A stretch of DNA of 64,000 nucleotides from contig NZ_QZMN01000002.1 in the NCBI RefSeq assembly GCF_003702705.1, positions 310,001-374,000 on the forward strand, written 5' to 3'. The notes beneath the pieces were generated by a model that was not told where the DNA came from, made no database searches, and saw only the letters and a program-made list of their open reading frames with translations. The position numbers and the translations under genes are program-made. Source of the stretch: Ornithinimicrobium cerasi. Lineage in GTDB: Bacteria; Actinomycetota; Actinomycetes; Actinomycetales; Dermatophilaceae. Shown here in pieces: positions 52,494 to 64,000 of this stretch; the stretch's first letter is position 1, and each line of letters opens with the position of its first letter.

Positions 52494-53726
52494 GTGGTGA
52501 TCCCCGCCGTTCCCCTCGACCGGTGGGTGAGGAGGTCGGATGTGGGTAGGGACTGGCGGGAGCGGTCCAGGCGTGTCGGCGGCGCCGTGCTGCGGCGCGC
52601 ACGCCGGGGCCTGACCGCCCCCGCGCCGCCGGCTCCCCCCGTCACCACACCTCAGCAGCGGCAGGACGCCCGGGTCGAGGAGGCCCTGGCGGCCGTCGGC
52701 GCGGTGGAGGCCTCGGACGCCGGCTTGCCAGCGACGACGTCGCCCGTCGCGCTGCTCGCGCTCGACCGGGTCGTCCGCCGGCCCGACCTGCCCGCACGGC
52801 TCACTCACCTCGTCCCCGCCTCGCTGCGCGGCAGCTGGGAGGGTCGTGCCGGCGTCCGTCCCCTCGAGGCCCCCGTCGCCGCGGACGCCGTGGTGCTGGC
52901 CAAGTTCGACCTGGGGTCGCGGGTCAAGCTCCGGGCGGGGTATGCCGAGGCGGGGCTGGCCCTGGCCGTGCAGCCGCGGCGGGCCGACGGTACGTCGGGG
53001 GTGACCGGCGCGGCCCGCTCGGCCGAGATGGTCAACCGGCACGTCCCCGGCCTCGCGCCCACCCTGCACGCGGTGGGGACCCTGGACGGGGGGTACGACT
53101 GGCTCGTCGAGGACTGGGTTGAGGGCGAGCCGCTCGTCAGCGATCATCGGCTCGCGGCCCACCTCGACCCGCTCCTGGAGCGGCTCGCCGAGCTGCACCG
53201 AGGTCACGGCGTCCGCCACGCACGACCGGCCGAGGTGTGGGGGGAGAGCTTCCTGCAGCAGTGGGGAACGGTCCGGGATGAGGGTCTGGTCAGCGACGCG
53301 GTGGGCGGGGCCGTCGCCCGCCTCGTCGCCGCCGACCGCCTGCTCCGGGTCTCCTGGACCCACGGTGACCTCGCGGCCTCCAACGTCCTCCTGACCGACC
53401 GCGGTCTCGTGGTCATCGACTGGGAGCACGCCGCCGAGCGACCGGTGATGTACGACGGTGCCCGCCTGCACCTGTTCGCCGCCGACCCCGCACGGACCGT
53501 CGGACGGATCCGCGCCCTCTGGGGCGGGGAGCCGGCCAGGTCCACCTACCCGCCCGAGCAGGAGCTCGCGATCCTTCACGCCCGCCTCGTCTGCAACGCC
53601 CCCAGGCGGCTGGCCCGGCTCGCGGACCACCCACGCCGGGAGATCTACGTCCGGCAGCTCGCACGTCAGACGGACCTCCTGGCCGGCCTGCTCGAGCTGC
53701 CCCCTGGACCTCTGCCGACCGCGTAG
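52494..53726 (+). CDS. APH-fold phosphotransferase of unknown substrate
   Basis: Cytoplasmic protein of 410 residues with an aminoglycoside-phosphotransferase/choline-kinase fold in its second half. The Brenner motif reads THGDLAASNVLLTD near 285, with catalytic Asp and Asn, and the metal-binding DFG-equivalent is VVIDWEHAAERP near 305. The N-terminal 100 residues are basic and proline-rich with no known domain. Kinases of this fold phosphorylate sugars, choline or antibiotics, but nothing in the neighbourhood points to resistance. GTG at 52494 is the first in-frame start after the rarA divergence; GTG at 52539 is also possible. Confidence 0.75.
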   Translation: MVIPAVPLDRWVRRSDVGRDWRERSRRVGGAVLRRARRGLTAPAPPAPPVTTPQQRQDARVEEALAAVGAVEASDAGLPATTSPVALLALDRVVRRPDLPARLTHLVPASLRGSWEGRAGVRPLEAPVAADAVVLAKFDLGSRVKLRAGYAEAGLALAVQPRRADGTSGVTGAARSAEMVNRHVPGLAPTLHAVGTLDGGYDWLVEDWVEGEPLVSDHRLAAHLDPLLERLAELHRGHGVRHARPAEVWGESFLQQWGTVRDEGLVSDAVGGAVARLVAADRLLRVSWTHGDLAASNVLLTDRGLVVIDWEHAAERPVMYDGARLHLFAADPARTVGRIRALWGGEPARSTYPPEQELAILHARLVCNAPRRLARLADHPRREIYVRQLARQTDLLAGLLELPPGPLPTA

Positions 53727-53771
53727 GGGCGCCCGGGGCGGTGGTGACCTCTGGCCGTCGATGCCGGGACC

Positions 53772-53897
53772 TTGGTCCCTACTACTGATCGTCGTACTCA
53801 GGCACAGTAAACGTCATGGAACCTCGGCCACGGGGTTCTGGGCCGGCCTTCCCCGACCGGCCCCAACCCACGATCCGGGTTCTCACCCGGAGGAGGA
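53772..53897 (+). promoter_or_regulatory. Structured leader of the unknown membrane protein gene
   Basis: In the 176-base gap 53727-53902: a possible -35 TTGGTC (53772-53777) with weak -10 TACTCA (53795-53800); a 7-bp hairpin GGGCCGG/CCGGCCC (53840-53863); and a second hairpin CCGGGT-TCTC-ACCCGG (53875-53890) ending directly at the strong SD AGGAGGA (53891-53897). The leader may modulate translation. Confidence 0.4.
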
Positions 53898-53902
53898 TTC
53901 TC

Positions 53903-54661
53903 ATGACACAGCGCCTTCGCCTCGTCGGGATCATGCTCATGGTCTTCGGCCTGGTCTTCTTCGGCGGTTCCGCCGTCGCCTTCAGCATGTACCAGGACGG
54001 CGCGCACTCGCTGCAGAGCTTCAGCGAGGTTCAGGGCGTCGAGCTCGACTACAACGACCAGGGCCAGCTGGTCGACCGTGGCGACACCGCGGCGGCCGAG
54101 GGCATCATGGCGATGCTCGAGGACGAGTGGGGCTACCCGGTCTCCGACCGTGAGATGGACCCGAACGACCCGCTGGTGAACACCGCGAGCGAGTACATGT
54201 ACCAGATGGCCGTGGTCACCCACCACGTCATCGACGGCACCTACGAGGTCACCCTGACCGAGGACCAGGTCGTCGACGCCGACGGCAACGCGCTCACCGA
54301 GCTCGCGATCAACGGTGAGACCGTCCCCGTCCCCGACCCGTTCCCGGCCGACGGCTGGACCTTCGAGGTCAACGGTGACGGCCGCTACTGGAACGACTTC
54401 GACCGGACCAACCCGGTCGACGCCGCCGCCCGTCCGATGATCTGGACCGGCACCGTCCACGGCCTGGTCGGCGAGCTCGGTGTCGGCACCGTCACTGCCT
54501 CCGCCCTCAAGCTGGCCCTCGGCTTCACCGCCCTCCTCGCCGGCCTCGGCGCGATCAACCTGCTGACGGGTGCGGGCCTGTTCTGGGCCGCCGGTCCCCG
54601 CAAGGCCGCCGAGCTGCCCGCGGCCCCGGTGGAGCAGCCCGAGCTGGAGCGCATCGGCTGA
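53903..54661 (+). CDS. Unknown two-helix membrane protein
   Basis: I do not recognise a characterised family. The 252-residue protein has an N-terminal helix (about 7-28), an acidic extracytoplasmic region of about 165 residues with many Asp and Glu, one more helix pair region around 195-232, and a short acidic C-terminal tail. The overall plan (N-helix, acidic domain, C-helix) resembles small actinobacterial membrane proteins sometimes mislabelled as LigA-like; that is from memory and not a firm assignment. ATG at 53903 follows a very strong SD (AGGAGGA), and composition is less arginine-rich than its neighbours, suggesting high expression. A terminator follows at 54685-54714, so it is monocistronic. 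Confidence 0.7.
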   Translation: MTQRLRLVGIMLMVFGLVFFGGSAVAFSMYQDGAHSLQSFSEVQGVELDYNDQGQLVDRGDTAAAEGIMAMLEDEWGYPVSDREMDPNDPLVNTASEYMYQMAVVTHHVIDGTYEVTLTEDQVVDADGNALTELAINGETVPVPDPFPADGWTFEVNGDGRYWNDFDRTNPVDAAARPMIWTGTVHGLVGELGVGTVTASALKLALGFTALLAGLGAINLLTGAGLFWAAGPRKAAELPAAPVEQPELERIG

Positions 54662-54684
54662 CGATCACCAGCTGTCCCCCGGAT

Positions 54685-54714
54685 GAGCCGGGTGCGGAGT
54701 CCCGCACCCGGCTC
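54685..54714 (+). terminator. Terminator after the unknown membrane protein
   Basis: 13-bp perfect stem GAGCCGGGTGCGG/CCGCACCCGGCTC with a 4-base loop AGTC, 24 bases after the stop at 54661, followed by TCTGGC. Confidence 0.8.
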
Positions 54715-54784
54715 TCTGGCGTGCGGGGCCGCTCGCCTCGGCCTCGAGGGCTGAGCCGGTCCGCGGCGCTACCCTGACCCGGGT

Positions 54785-55636
54785 ATGCCGTCACGCCCCG
54801 ACCCCCCGTCCTCCGCCCCCGCGTCCTCGCGCCTGCGCGAGGTGTCCCGGGCCGAGCTCGTGGCCACCGGCGGGAACGACCCCTGGCTGCGCTGGGCCGT
54901 GCCCGACCCCGTCCCCCACGCCCTGCTGCAGGACGGGGTCGCCGTCGTGCAGAGACGTGGGCACCGTCCGGGCTTCTGGGTGGTGCCGCTGCGGCCAGGG
55001 TCGCCGCCGGGGTCCCCGCCCGCCGGTGGGGCGCTGGCCCAGGAACGCGCCCGGGTGGTCACCGTCCTGCAGTCGTTCGTCACCGCCGGACTGCTGGCGG
55101 ACTGGGGCGCAGCGTCGGCGACGGTGCCGCAGGAGCACGCCACGGCGGCGCGCTCGGTCCTGCCCCTCACCGACCAGGGCGGTGACTGGGAGTGGATGTG
55201 GACCACCACCGCACCACGCCCGGACCCCCGGGAGGCCCGCCTGGTCGAGCTGGACGACCGCCGGGACGCCGAGGAGCTGCTCGCCTTCGCGCAGGCCCAC
55301 AACCCCCGCGTGTGGACCACTATCGGGGAGGGCCAGGTCGAGCGCTGGGTCGGGGCTCGCGGCGACCGGGGCGAGCTCGTGGCCGTCGGCGGAGCCGAGC
55401 TGGAGGCGACCGGGGTGCCCCACCTTGCCGGCATCCTGACCGCCACCCATGCCCGCGGTCAGGGCTGGGGAGAGGTCGTCTCCTCAGCCCTGACCCGTTG
55501 GGCGGTGGACCGCGACGGGGTGTGCACGCTCGGCATGTTCAGCGACAACGCGACGGCCCGCCGTCTCTACCGGCGGCTGGGCTACGTCACGGCGCGGGCG
55601 TGGCACTCGCGGATGCTCAGCCCTGGCGCGGGTTGA
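54785..55636 (+). CDS. GNAT-family N-acetyltransferase
   Basis: Protein of 283 residues. The second half is a GNAT domain: [22 protein letters not shown] carries the acetyl-CoA loop (RGQGWG) near 225, and [16 protein letters not shown] near 252 is motif B. The first half may be a degenerate GNAT copy. Substrate unknown. ATG at 54785 lies 9 bases after a TACCCT -10-like box (54770-54775), so the message may be leaderless. It converges on aspS with a 20-base overlap. Confidence 0.8.
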   Translation: MPSRPDPPSSAPASSRLREVSRAELVATGGNDPWLRWAVPDPVPHALLQDGVAVVQRRGHRPGFWVVPLRPGSPPGSPPAGGALAQERARVVTVLQSFVTAGLLADWGAASATVPQEHATAARSVLPLTDQGGDWEWMWTTTAPRPDPREARLVELDDRRDAEELLAFAQAHNPRVWTTIGEGQVERWVGARGDRGELVAVGGAELEATGVPHLAGILTATHARGQGWGEVVSSALTRWAVDRDGVCTLGMFSDNATARRLYRRLGYVTARAWHSRMLSPGAG

Positions 55637-57443
55637 CCTCCTCCGCCCCCTGGGGGGCAGCCGCACCCTTCTCCGGCTCGGCGTCGACGCCGGCCTCCTT
55701 GCGCTGCTCGGCCGTGATGGGGGCCGGGGCCGCGGTGAGCGGGTCGAAGCCGCCGCCGGACTTGGGGAAGGCGATGACGTCGCGGATGGAGTCCGTGCCG
55801 GCCAGCAGAGCCACGATCCGGTCCCAGCCGAAGGCGATCCCGCCGTGCGGCGGCGCACCGTACTTGAACGCCTCCAGCAGGAAGCCGAACTTCTCCTCCG
55901 CCTGCTCGGGAGAGAGGCCCATCAGCCCGAACACGCGCTCCTGCACGTCCCGCCGGTGGATACGGATGGACCCGCCGCCGATCTCGTTGCCGTTGCAGAC
56001 GAGGTCGTAGGCGTAGGCCAGCACGGCGCCCGGGTCCGACTCGAGGGAGTCGACATACTCGGCCTTGGGCGAGGTGAAGGCGTGGTGCACCGCGGTCCAG
56101 GCGCCCGACCCGACGGCGACGTCGCCCGCGGCGACCGCCTCGCCGGCCGGTTCGAGGAGCGGCGCGTCGACGATCCAGAGGAAGCTCCAGGCGTCCTCGT
56201 CGATCAGCCCGACGCGCCGGCCGATCTCCAGGCGGGCCGCGCCGAGGAGGGCGCGCGAGGTCTTCGTCGGGCCGGCAGCGAAGAAGACGCAGTCACCCGG
56301 ACGCGCGCCCACGTGGGCGGCGAGGCCCTGACGCTCGCCGTCACCGAGGTTCTTCGCGACTGGTCCGCCGAGCTCACCGTCCTCGCCGACCGTCACGTAG
56401 GCCAGGCCCCTGGCGCCACGCTGCTTGGCCCACTCCTGCCACGCGTCGAACTGCCGCCGCGGCTGCGACCCGCCGCCGGGCATGACGACGGCACCGACGT
56501 ACTCCGCCTGGAAGACCCGGAACGGGGTGTCCGCGAAGTAGTCGGTGCACTCGGTGAGCTCGAGGTCGAAGCGCAGGTCCGGTTTGTCCGAGCCGTAGCG
56601 GCGCATCGCCTCCGCGTAGGTCATGCGCCGGAACGGCGTGGTCAGCTCGATCCCGCGGACCGCCCACACCGCCCGGGCGACGGCCTCGCCGAGCTCGATG
56701 ACGTCGTCCTGCTCGACGAAGCTCATCTCGATGTCGAGCTGGGTGAACTCCGGCTGCCGGTCGGCGCGGAAGTCCTCGTCGCGGTAGCAGCGGGCGATCT
56801 GGTAGTAGCGCTCCAGCCCGGCAACCATCAGCAGCTGCTTGAAGAGCTGCGGGCTCTGCGGCAGGGCGTACCAGCTGCCCGGCTGCAGACGGGCCGGGAC
56901 GAGGAAGTCGCGGGCGCCCTCGGGCGTCGACCGGGTCAGCGTCGGGGTCTCCACCTCGACGAAGTCGCGCTCGGCCAGGACACCCCGCGCGGCCGCGTTG
57001 ACCCGGGAGCGCAGGCGCAGGTTCTGCCCGGCGGCGTTGGCGCCGGGCCGGCGCAGGTCCAGGTAGCGGTGGCGCAGGCGGGCCTCCTCACCGACGCTGA
57101 CGCGCTCGTCGATCTGGAACGGCAGGGGTGCGGACTCGCTGAGCACCTCGATGTCGACCGCCACCACGTCGACGGCACCGGTGGGCAGGTCGGGGTTGAC
57201 GTCCTTGTCCGCGCGGGCGGTCACCTCGCCGACGACCTTGACGCAGTACTCGTTGCGCAGGTCGTGGGCGCTTCCGGTGAGGACCTCGTCGCGGGCGACG
57301 ACCTGGACGACGCCGCTGGCGTCACGCAGGTCGACGAACGCCACGCCGCCGTGGTCGCGCCGCCTGGCCACCCAGCCGGTGAGGGTGACGGTGGTGCCGA
57401 CGTGCTCGGGTCGCAGGGTGCCGGCCTCGTGCGTGCGAAGCAT
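55617..57443 (-). CDS. aspS: Aspartyl-tRNA synthetase
   Basis: Class II synthetase of 608 residues, bacterial type. The N-terminal OB domain (about 1-105) starts LRTHEAGTL. Motif 2 is [22 protein letters not shown] near 220. The bacterial GAD insertion covers about 290-420, and motif 3 is [15 protein letters not shown] near 535. The tail is Pro/Glu-rich. Whether it is discriminating or also charges tRNA-Asn is not decidable here. ATG at 57443 has GAGGAG 6 bases upstream. The leader carries a candidate T-box riboswitch. Confidence 0.96.
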   Translation of the reverse strand: MLRTHEAGTLRPEHVGTTVTLTGWVARRRDHGGVAFVDLRDASGVVQVVARDEVLTGSAHDLRNEYCVKVVGEVTARADKDVNPDLPTGAVDVVAVDIEVLSESAPLPFQIDERVSVGEEARLRHRYLDLRRPGANAAGQNLRLRSRVNAAARGVLAERDFVEVETPTLTRSTPEGARDFLVPARLQPGSWYALPQSPQLFKQLLMVAGLERYYQIARCYRDEDFRADRQPEFTQLDIEMSFVEQDDVIELGEAVARAVWAVRGIELTTPFRRMTYAEAMRRYGSDKPDLRFDLELTECTDYFADTPFRVFQAEYVGAVVMPGGGSQPRRQFDAWQEWAKQRGARGLAYVTVGEDGELGGPVAKNLGDGERQGLAAHVGARPGDCVFFAAGPTKTSRALLGAARLEIGRRVGLIDEDAWSFLWIVDAPLLEPAGEAVAAGDVAVGSGAWTAVHHAFTSPKAEYVDSLESDPGAVLAYAYDLVCNGNEIGGGSIRIHRRDVQERVFGLMGLSPEQAEEKFGFLLEAFKYGAPPHGGIAFGWDRIVALLAGTDSIRDVIAFPKSGGGFDPLTAAPAPITAEQRKEAGVDAEPEKGAAAPQGAEEVNPRQG

Positions 57444-57645
57444 GGGGTCTCCTCTCGGGTCGGTTCCGACAGGGACGGGTGCCCTGGCGGAGGGCAGCCC
57501 TGAAAGGTGTGGGCGGGGGCCAGGTCGCGGTGCCACCACACCTTCGCCGAGGAGTTCTCGGCCTCTCGTCGGTCCGCCGCACGCGCGGTGCACGGGCGGG
57601 CCCGCAGGTCCGGCGGGTCGTCACTCCGCCCCGTGCACGGGAGCC
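57444..57645 (-). ncRNA. Candidate T-box riboswitch leader of aspS
   Basis: The minus-strand leader shows the T-box core GGTGGCACCGCG (57537-57526). Its UGGC (57535-57532) would pair with the GCCA 3' end of tRNA-Asp (discriminator G). Upstream is a stem III-like hairpin GCCGAG/CUCGGC (57562-57546). A short stem I has its lower helix at 57638-57630 with 57596-57588, and its internal loop holds AGUGA (57625-57621) and GAC (57619-57617), an Asp codon as specifier. AAGGTGTGG (57543-57535) can also pair with CCACACCTT further down, giving an alternative structure. Uncharged tRNA-Asp would raise aspS expression. Confidence 0.75.
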
Positions 57646-57651
57646 AGTCTA
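57646..57651 (-). promoter_or_regulatory. Candidate -10 box for aspS
   Basis: TAGACT on the minus strand. Transcription from about 7 bases further would begin just before T-box stem I, so the leader would be about 195-200 bases. GTGCGA stands 18 bases upstream as a weak -35. Confidence 0.5.
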
Positions 57652-57719
57652 GGACGCGCCGGGCTGCCGTCGCACCACCGTTCCCGGCGCGCGGGGCGCA
57701 GGTCTGGCAGGGTGCGGGT

Positions 57720-58508
57720 ATGACGCTCGTCCAGGGGGACCTGCCCGGCACCGACCACCGGGCGCGGCGTGGTCCCCTGCTCCGGCTGGCGGCCGCGGCG
57801 GCGCTGGTGCTGGGATGGGTCGTGCACCTGGTGGCCTCCTTCGGCGGCGGGTACGAGAGCGTGCCGTGGGCAACGCTCGAGCACGAGCAGCACCGGGTCA
57901 CCTCCGTCTCCGTGGTGACCTCCGACCCCTGGCCGTCGGGTCCGTGGTGGACGGTGACGGAGCCGCGCGGCACCAGGCTCACCGACCGCTCCGACCTCGC
58001 GGACGGCAACCCGTGGCAGGTGGTCTACACCGTGAGGGACGGGCAGCGGCTTCGGGTGGCCGACCCCCAGCACGGCGCGTTCGGACCGCCCAGCTCCACG
58101 AGCGGCTGGAGCTCCGAACCCTCCGGCGAGGAGCTGCTGGACGCCCTCCTCGCGCGGGACCTGCCCGCCGTCGGGACCGGGATCATGCCCTCCGCCTGGC
58201 GCGTCAGCGCGGTGAGCGGGCTCGCCCTGGCGCTCGGCACGCTCGTCCTCGTGGTGGCCGGGCCCCGGCCGGTGCACGGCAACCGGTGGTTCTGGTTCTG
58301 GATCGTCCAGCTCCCCGCGGCCCTGGGGGTGCTCGCGTACGCGGTCTACGAGCTCGGGGGGCGCGGCCACGCCCGGGCCGCCGCCGAACCGGAGCGACGG
58401 GAGGGCGGCGGGTGGGGCTTCCTGCGTCTCCTCGCCGGCTACGTCGTCATCGGCCTCGTCGTCAGCCTGCTCGCCATGCTGCTCGGCACCACCGTCGTGC
58501 CCCTCTGA
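57720..58508 (+). CDS. Unknown four-helix membrane protein
   Basis: I do not recognise a family. The 262-residue protein has one helix near 22-44, an extracytoplasmic domain of about 110 residues rich in Trp, Ser and Pro, then three helices near 160-180, 188-208 and 236-258, with a charged loop between the last two. No catalytic motif is visible. ATG at 57720 is preferred; upstream sequence in the same frame belongs to the aspS leader. It diverges from aspS and converges on the NUDIX gene (10-base gap). Confidence 0.7.
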   Translation: MTLVQGDLPGTDHRARRGPLLRLAAAAALVLGWVVHLVASFGGGYESVPWATLEHEQHRVTSVSVVTSDPWPSGPWWTVTEPRGTRLTDRSDLADGNPWQVVYTVRDGQRLRVADPQHGAFGPPSSTSGWSSEPSGEELLDALLARDLPAVGTGIMPSAWRVSAVSGLALALGTLVLVVAGPRPVHGNRWFWFWIVQLPAALGVLAYAVYELGGRGHARAAAEPERREGGGWGFLRLLAGYVVIGLVVSLLAMLLGTTVVPL

Positions 58509-58518
58509 CCGGGGCCGG

Positions 58519-59121
58519 TCAGCCCCGCCGGGCGTGCAGCGCCAGCACGGCCAGCATCATCGGGCCGTTGCGCACCTGCCCGCCCAGCACGGCGGACACG
58601 GCGTCCTCCAGGGAGACCCAGCCGCACGGCATACCCGCCTCCTCGTGCTCCCGCTCGTGCCGGTCCGCGTGGGGGACGTCGGTGAGCCCGGTCGCGAGGT
58701 AGACCGTGATGACCTCGTCGAGCCCGCCGGGAGACGGCGTGAACGACACGAGCTCCTCCCAGTCCGCGGCCACGAGGTCGGCCTCCTCGGCCAGCTCGCG
58801 CTGCGCGGCGAGCACGGGGTCCTCCCCCGGGACGTCCAGCAGCCCGGCGGGGATCTCCCAGTCCTCGGCGGCCACCGGGTGGCGGTACTGCCGGATGAGG
58901 AAGATCTCGGGCACGCCGCGGTCCTCGCGCAGGGCCAGGATCGCGACCGCGCCGGTGTGCGCGACGTACTCGCGGACCACCTGCCCCTCGCCCAGCCGCA
59001 GGGTGTCTCGCCGCACGTCCCACACCCGGCCGCCGAAGACCGTCTCGCTGGCGACCACGTCGGCCCGCCCGGGCAGGTCGCGCAGCTCGGCAACCGGGAG
59101 GCGGGGGGCGTCCAGGCTCAT
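58519..59121 (-). CDS. NUDIX hydrolase, ADP-ribose pyrophosphatase type
   Basis: Enzyme of 200 residues. The Nudix box reads GLLDVPGEDPVLAAQRELAEEADLV near residue 95-119 in two pieces, with the REx2EE metal ligands intact and Ala-Asp in place of the usual Thr-Gly. The upstream EIFLIRQYRHPV and EIPAGLL are typical of ADP-ribose pyrophosphatases. It would split ADP-ribose to AMP and ribose 5-phosphate. ATG at 59121, 28 bases after the pyrG stop; pyrG-NUDIX adjacency is also seen in mycobacteria. Confidence 0.9.
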   Translation of the reverse strand: MSLDAPRLPVAELRDLPGRADVVASETVFGGRVWDVRRDTLRLGEGQVVREYVAHTGAVAILALREDRGVPEIFLIRQYRHPVAAEDWEIPAGLLDVPGEDPVLAAQRELAEEADLVAADWEELVSFTPSPGGLDEVITVYLATGLTDVPHADRHEREHEEAGMPCGWVSLEDAVSAVLGGQVRNGPMMLAVLALHARRG

Positions 59122-59149
59122 CGGGTATGCCGTGCGGAAGGTCCGCCGG

Positions 59150-62128
<2,979 letters not shown>

Positions 62129-62132
<4 letters not shown>

Positions 62133-63757
62133 CGGGCCGACCTCGACCGCAGGCCGCGCCAGGCCGCGGGGGCGAGCAGCCGCAGGCCGGCGGCCGAGCC
62201 GAGCAGCACGAGGGCTCCCCCGCCGGCGGCGCGGAGCAGGCTCGCGCCCCACCCGCCGTCGTCGGTCGGCAGGACCAGCTCCCGCAGCACCAGGGCCACC
62301 AGCGCACCGGCCAGGACGCCGGCCCCGGCGCGGGTCGCCCCCCGGACGGCCGAGCTGCCCCACACCGAGCGCACCTCCCTGACCAGCAACCCGCCCGCCA
62401 ACGTCATGCCGACCGAGGAGCCCGCCGCGAGCACGGCCAGCGTGGTGCCCACGTCGGTGCCGTTCCGCAGGAGGGCGAGCGGGAGCGCCGCCGCGACGGC
62501 CCAGCCCAGGGAGGCGGCGGCCGCGGCCCTGCCGGGCGAACCCACGGCATACAGGGCGCGCGTGGCGACGGCGAGCAGCGCGTAGCCGAGCAGGCCGGGG
62601 GCCAGCAGCGCGAGGGTGAGGGGCAGGGCGTCCAGGGCCTCGCGTCCCGCGCCTGCCGACCCGGCGTCGAGGAGCACGAAGAGCTGGCCCACCTCGCGAC
62701 GCACCGCCACGAGCGCCACCGCGGCGGCGACGGCCGCGACCACGGCCCCGAGGAGGGCACCCCGCAGCACCCGGGTCGCCTCCCCCGGGGCGGCGGTGAG
62801 CCGCGGGAACGCGGCCGTGGCCAGGGGCACCACGAGCACGGCGTAGGGAAGCAGGTAGGCGGTCTGGGCGTAGGTCCACACGTTGATGCCGGCGACCCCG
62901 TCGCTGGCGTTGGTGAGCAGGAGCACGACCACGGCCGTGAGCTGCTGGGCGGCGACGACGGTGACGCCGGCCAGCACGAGGGCGCCGGCCCGACGGCCGG
63001 TGCCGTCGGGGAAGCGCCACGTCGGGCGCCAGCGGATCCCGAGACGGCCGGCCGGGACGAGCAGCGGCAGGCTCAGCGCGGCGACGCCCAGCGTGGTGCC
63101 CCCGGCGAGCAGCCACAGGGCCGAGGGTGGCAGCGACCCGACGGGCCGGGTCGGGTCGTGGGCCGCGCCGAACGCGAGGTAGATCCCGATGACGACCACG
63201 CTGGAGAGCAGCGGTGCGAGCGCCGCGGCCAGGAAGCGGCGGTGGGCCTGCAGGACCCCGCTGAGCACGATCCCCACCCCGTAGAGCACCACCTGCGGGG
63301 CGAAGAGGACCAGCATGAGGCGCCCGGCGTCCTGGACCGCCCCGGGGTCGCACCCCTCGGGCGACCCGAGCAGCCACGCGGTGACGGGACCGGCCGCGAG
63401 GGCGACGAGGACCGCGAGCGGCAGGAGCACCGTGACGGCCCAGGTGGCCAGGGCCGACGCGGTGCGGTCGGCCGCGCCCTCGTCGCCGCGCTGGAGGTGG
63501 CCGGCCACCAGCGGGACCGCCACCGCGGCCAGCGCCCCGCCCGCAGCCACCTCGAAGAGCACGTTGGGCACCGTGTTGGCCGTCGCGTATACCTGGCCGA
63601 CGCAGGTGGCACCGACCGCCTGCGAGAACACCACCCACCGGACCAGGCCGACGGCCCGGGCGGCCAGGGTCACGACCGCCACCAGGCCCGCCGCCGCCAC
63701 CAGCCCGCCCGGGGCGAGCCGTCCGCTGGGCCGGGGACGGCCCGCGTCGACGCTCAC
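62129..63757 (-). CDS. MurJ/MviN-like lipid flippase
   Basis: Polytopic membrane protein of 542 residues with about 13-14 helices of the MOP superfamily. The first helices contain ARAVGLVRWVVFSQAVG, where MurJ has an RxxGxxR pattern, and NVLFEVAAGGALAAVAVPL, which resembles the PNxLRxLxAEGA region. It is shorter than the huge mycobacterial MviN and lacks a pseudokinase domain. Together with the GT4 enzyme and WecA/MraY-like transferase it may flip a lipid-linked saccharide. GTG at 63757 overlaps the upstream stop by four bases. Confidence 0.85.
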
Positions 63758-64000
63758 GCCGGTCGGCCCCAGCGGTCGAGGGCGCGCAGGACGGGCGTCG
63801 CGTCGATGACACGGCTGAAGCTGACCCGCTCGCTGGCGAGCACCAGACCGGCCACCAGGGCCAGCGCCGCCGCCCGGCCCCGAGGCCCCAGGGTCTGGGC
63901 TGCGGCCAGCCCGACGGCGGCGCCGAGGGGGTTGGCGCCGGTGTCGCCGAGCATCGACCGCCCACGCAGGTCGTCCGGCAGCACCGTCAGGCCCGCGCCG
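63754..64000 (-). CDS. Polyprenyl-phosphate sugar-1-phosphate transferase-like (WecA/MraY family), 5' part outside window
   Basis: Only the C-terminal 81 codons are visible. RSMLGDTGANPLGAAVGLA is the GD(T/A)G-type loop of the WecA/MraY family, which loads sugar phosphate onto undecaprenyl phosphate. Two more hydrophobic segments and a final FSRVIDATPVLRALDRWGRP follow. The gene starts beyond the right edge; its stop overlaps the flippase start (GTGA). Confidence 0.75.
   Translation of the reverse strand, partial: GAGLTVLPDDLRGRSMLGDTGANPLGAAVGLAAAQTLGPRGRAAALALVAGLVLASERVSFSRVIDATPVLRALDRWGRPA

Overview
The window is a very GC-rich bacterial chromosome segment (about 70 percent GC or more by eye) from an actinobacterium. 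The family is inferred as Micrococcales, near Intrasporangiaceae/Ornithinimicrobiaceae. The basis is gene order (pyrR-pyrB-pyrC-carA-carB-pyrF-mihF-gmk-rpoZ-coaBC-metK-priA, alaS-ruvX-mltG-aroE-prepilin peptidase-aroC-aroK-aroB, efp-nusB, pyrG-NUDIX), an mIHF gene, a TIGR03085-type protein and many GTG starts with 4-base stop/start overlaps. Almost every gene is ordinary housekeeping. No tRNA, rRNA, CRISPR array or prophage was recognised.

Layout: 1-4860 holds the end of an ABC exporter half with a degenerate ATP site, then three plus-strand genes (TIGR03085-like, uridine-kinase-like, FUSC membrane protein) and a PH-domain protein. 4857-8695 (minus) is pnuC-rpe-rsmB-fmt. 8724-15350 (minus) is an oligopeptide ABC importer: lipoprotein, two permeases (one with about 180 extra residues) and a fused double ATPase. 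15541-16629 is an intact IS481-family element sitting exactly on the stop codon of priA. 16631-32753 (minus) is a 16-kb run: the pyrimidine operon headed by pyrR, followed by mihF, gmk, rpoZ, coaBC, metK and priA. 32892-37359 has two plus-strand genes (SulP transporter, FMN glutamate-synthase-like protein) on either side of nusB-efp. 37377-46348 (minus) is the shikimate block plus mltG, ruvX and alaS. 46489-50877 is a 1462-residue secreted multicopper oxidase. 51036-57443 holds rarA, an APH-fold kinase, an unknown membrane protein, a GNAT protein and aspS. 57720-64000 holds an unknown membrane protein, a NUDIX hydrolase, pyrG, a GT4 glycosyltransferase, a MurJ-like flippase and the end of a WecA/MraY-type transferase.

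Regulation readable from sequence: aspS has a leader with the hallmarks of a T-box riboswitch, including a T-box motif whose UGGC matches the 3' end of tRNA-Asp and a GAC triplet in a short stem I. pyrR has a leader hairpin matching the PyrR-binding loop directly before its Shine-Dalgarno (SD) sequence. Several genes carry a TAGACT -10 box, and pyrG appears leaderless.

Most notable: the T-box on aspS; the IS481-type element whose transposase stop codon and the priA stop codon both come from one duplicated CCTAGG target; an SD-masking hairpin in that element; a PyrK/PyrD pair that has lost key active-site residues; a palindromic in-frame insertion in carB; and the giant multicopper oxidase with a nearby CRP-type operator. 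I saw no clearly new multi-gene system such as a defence island or biosynthetic cluster.
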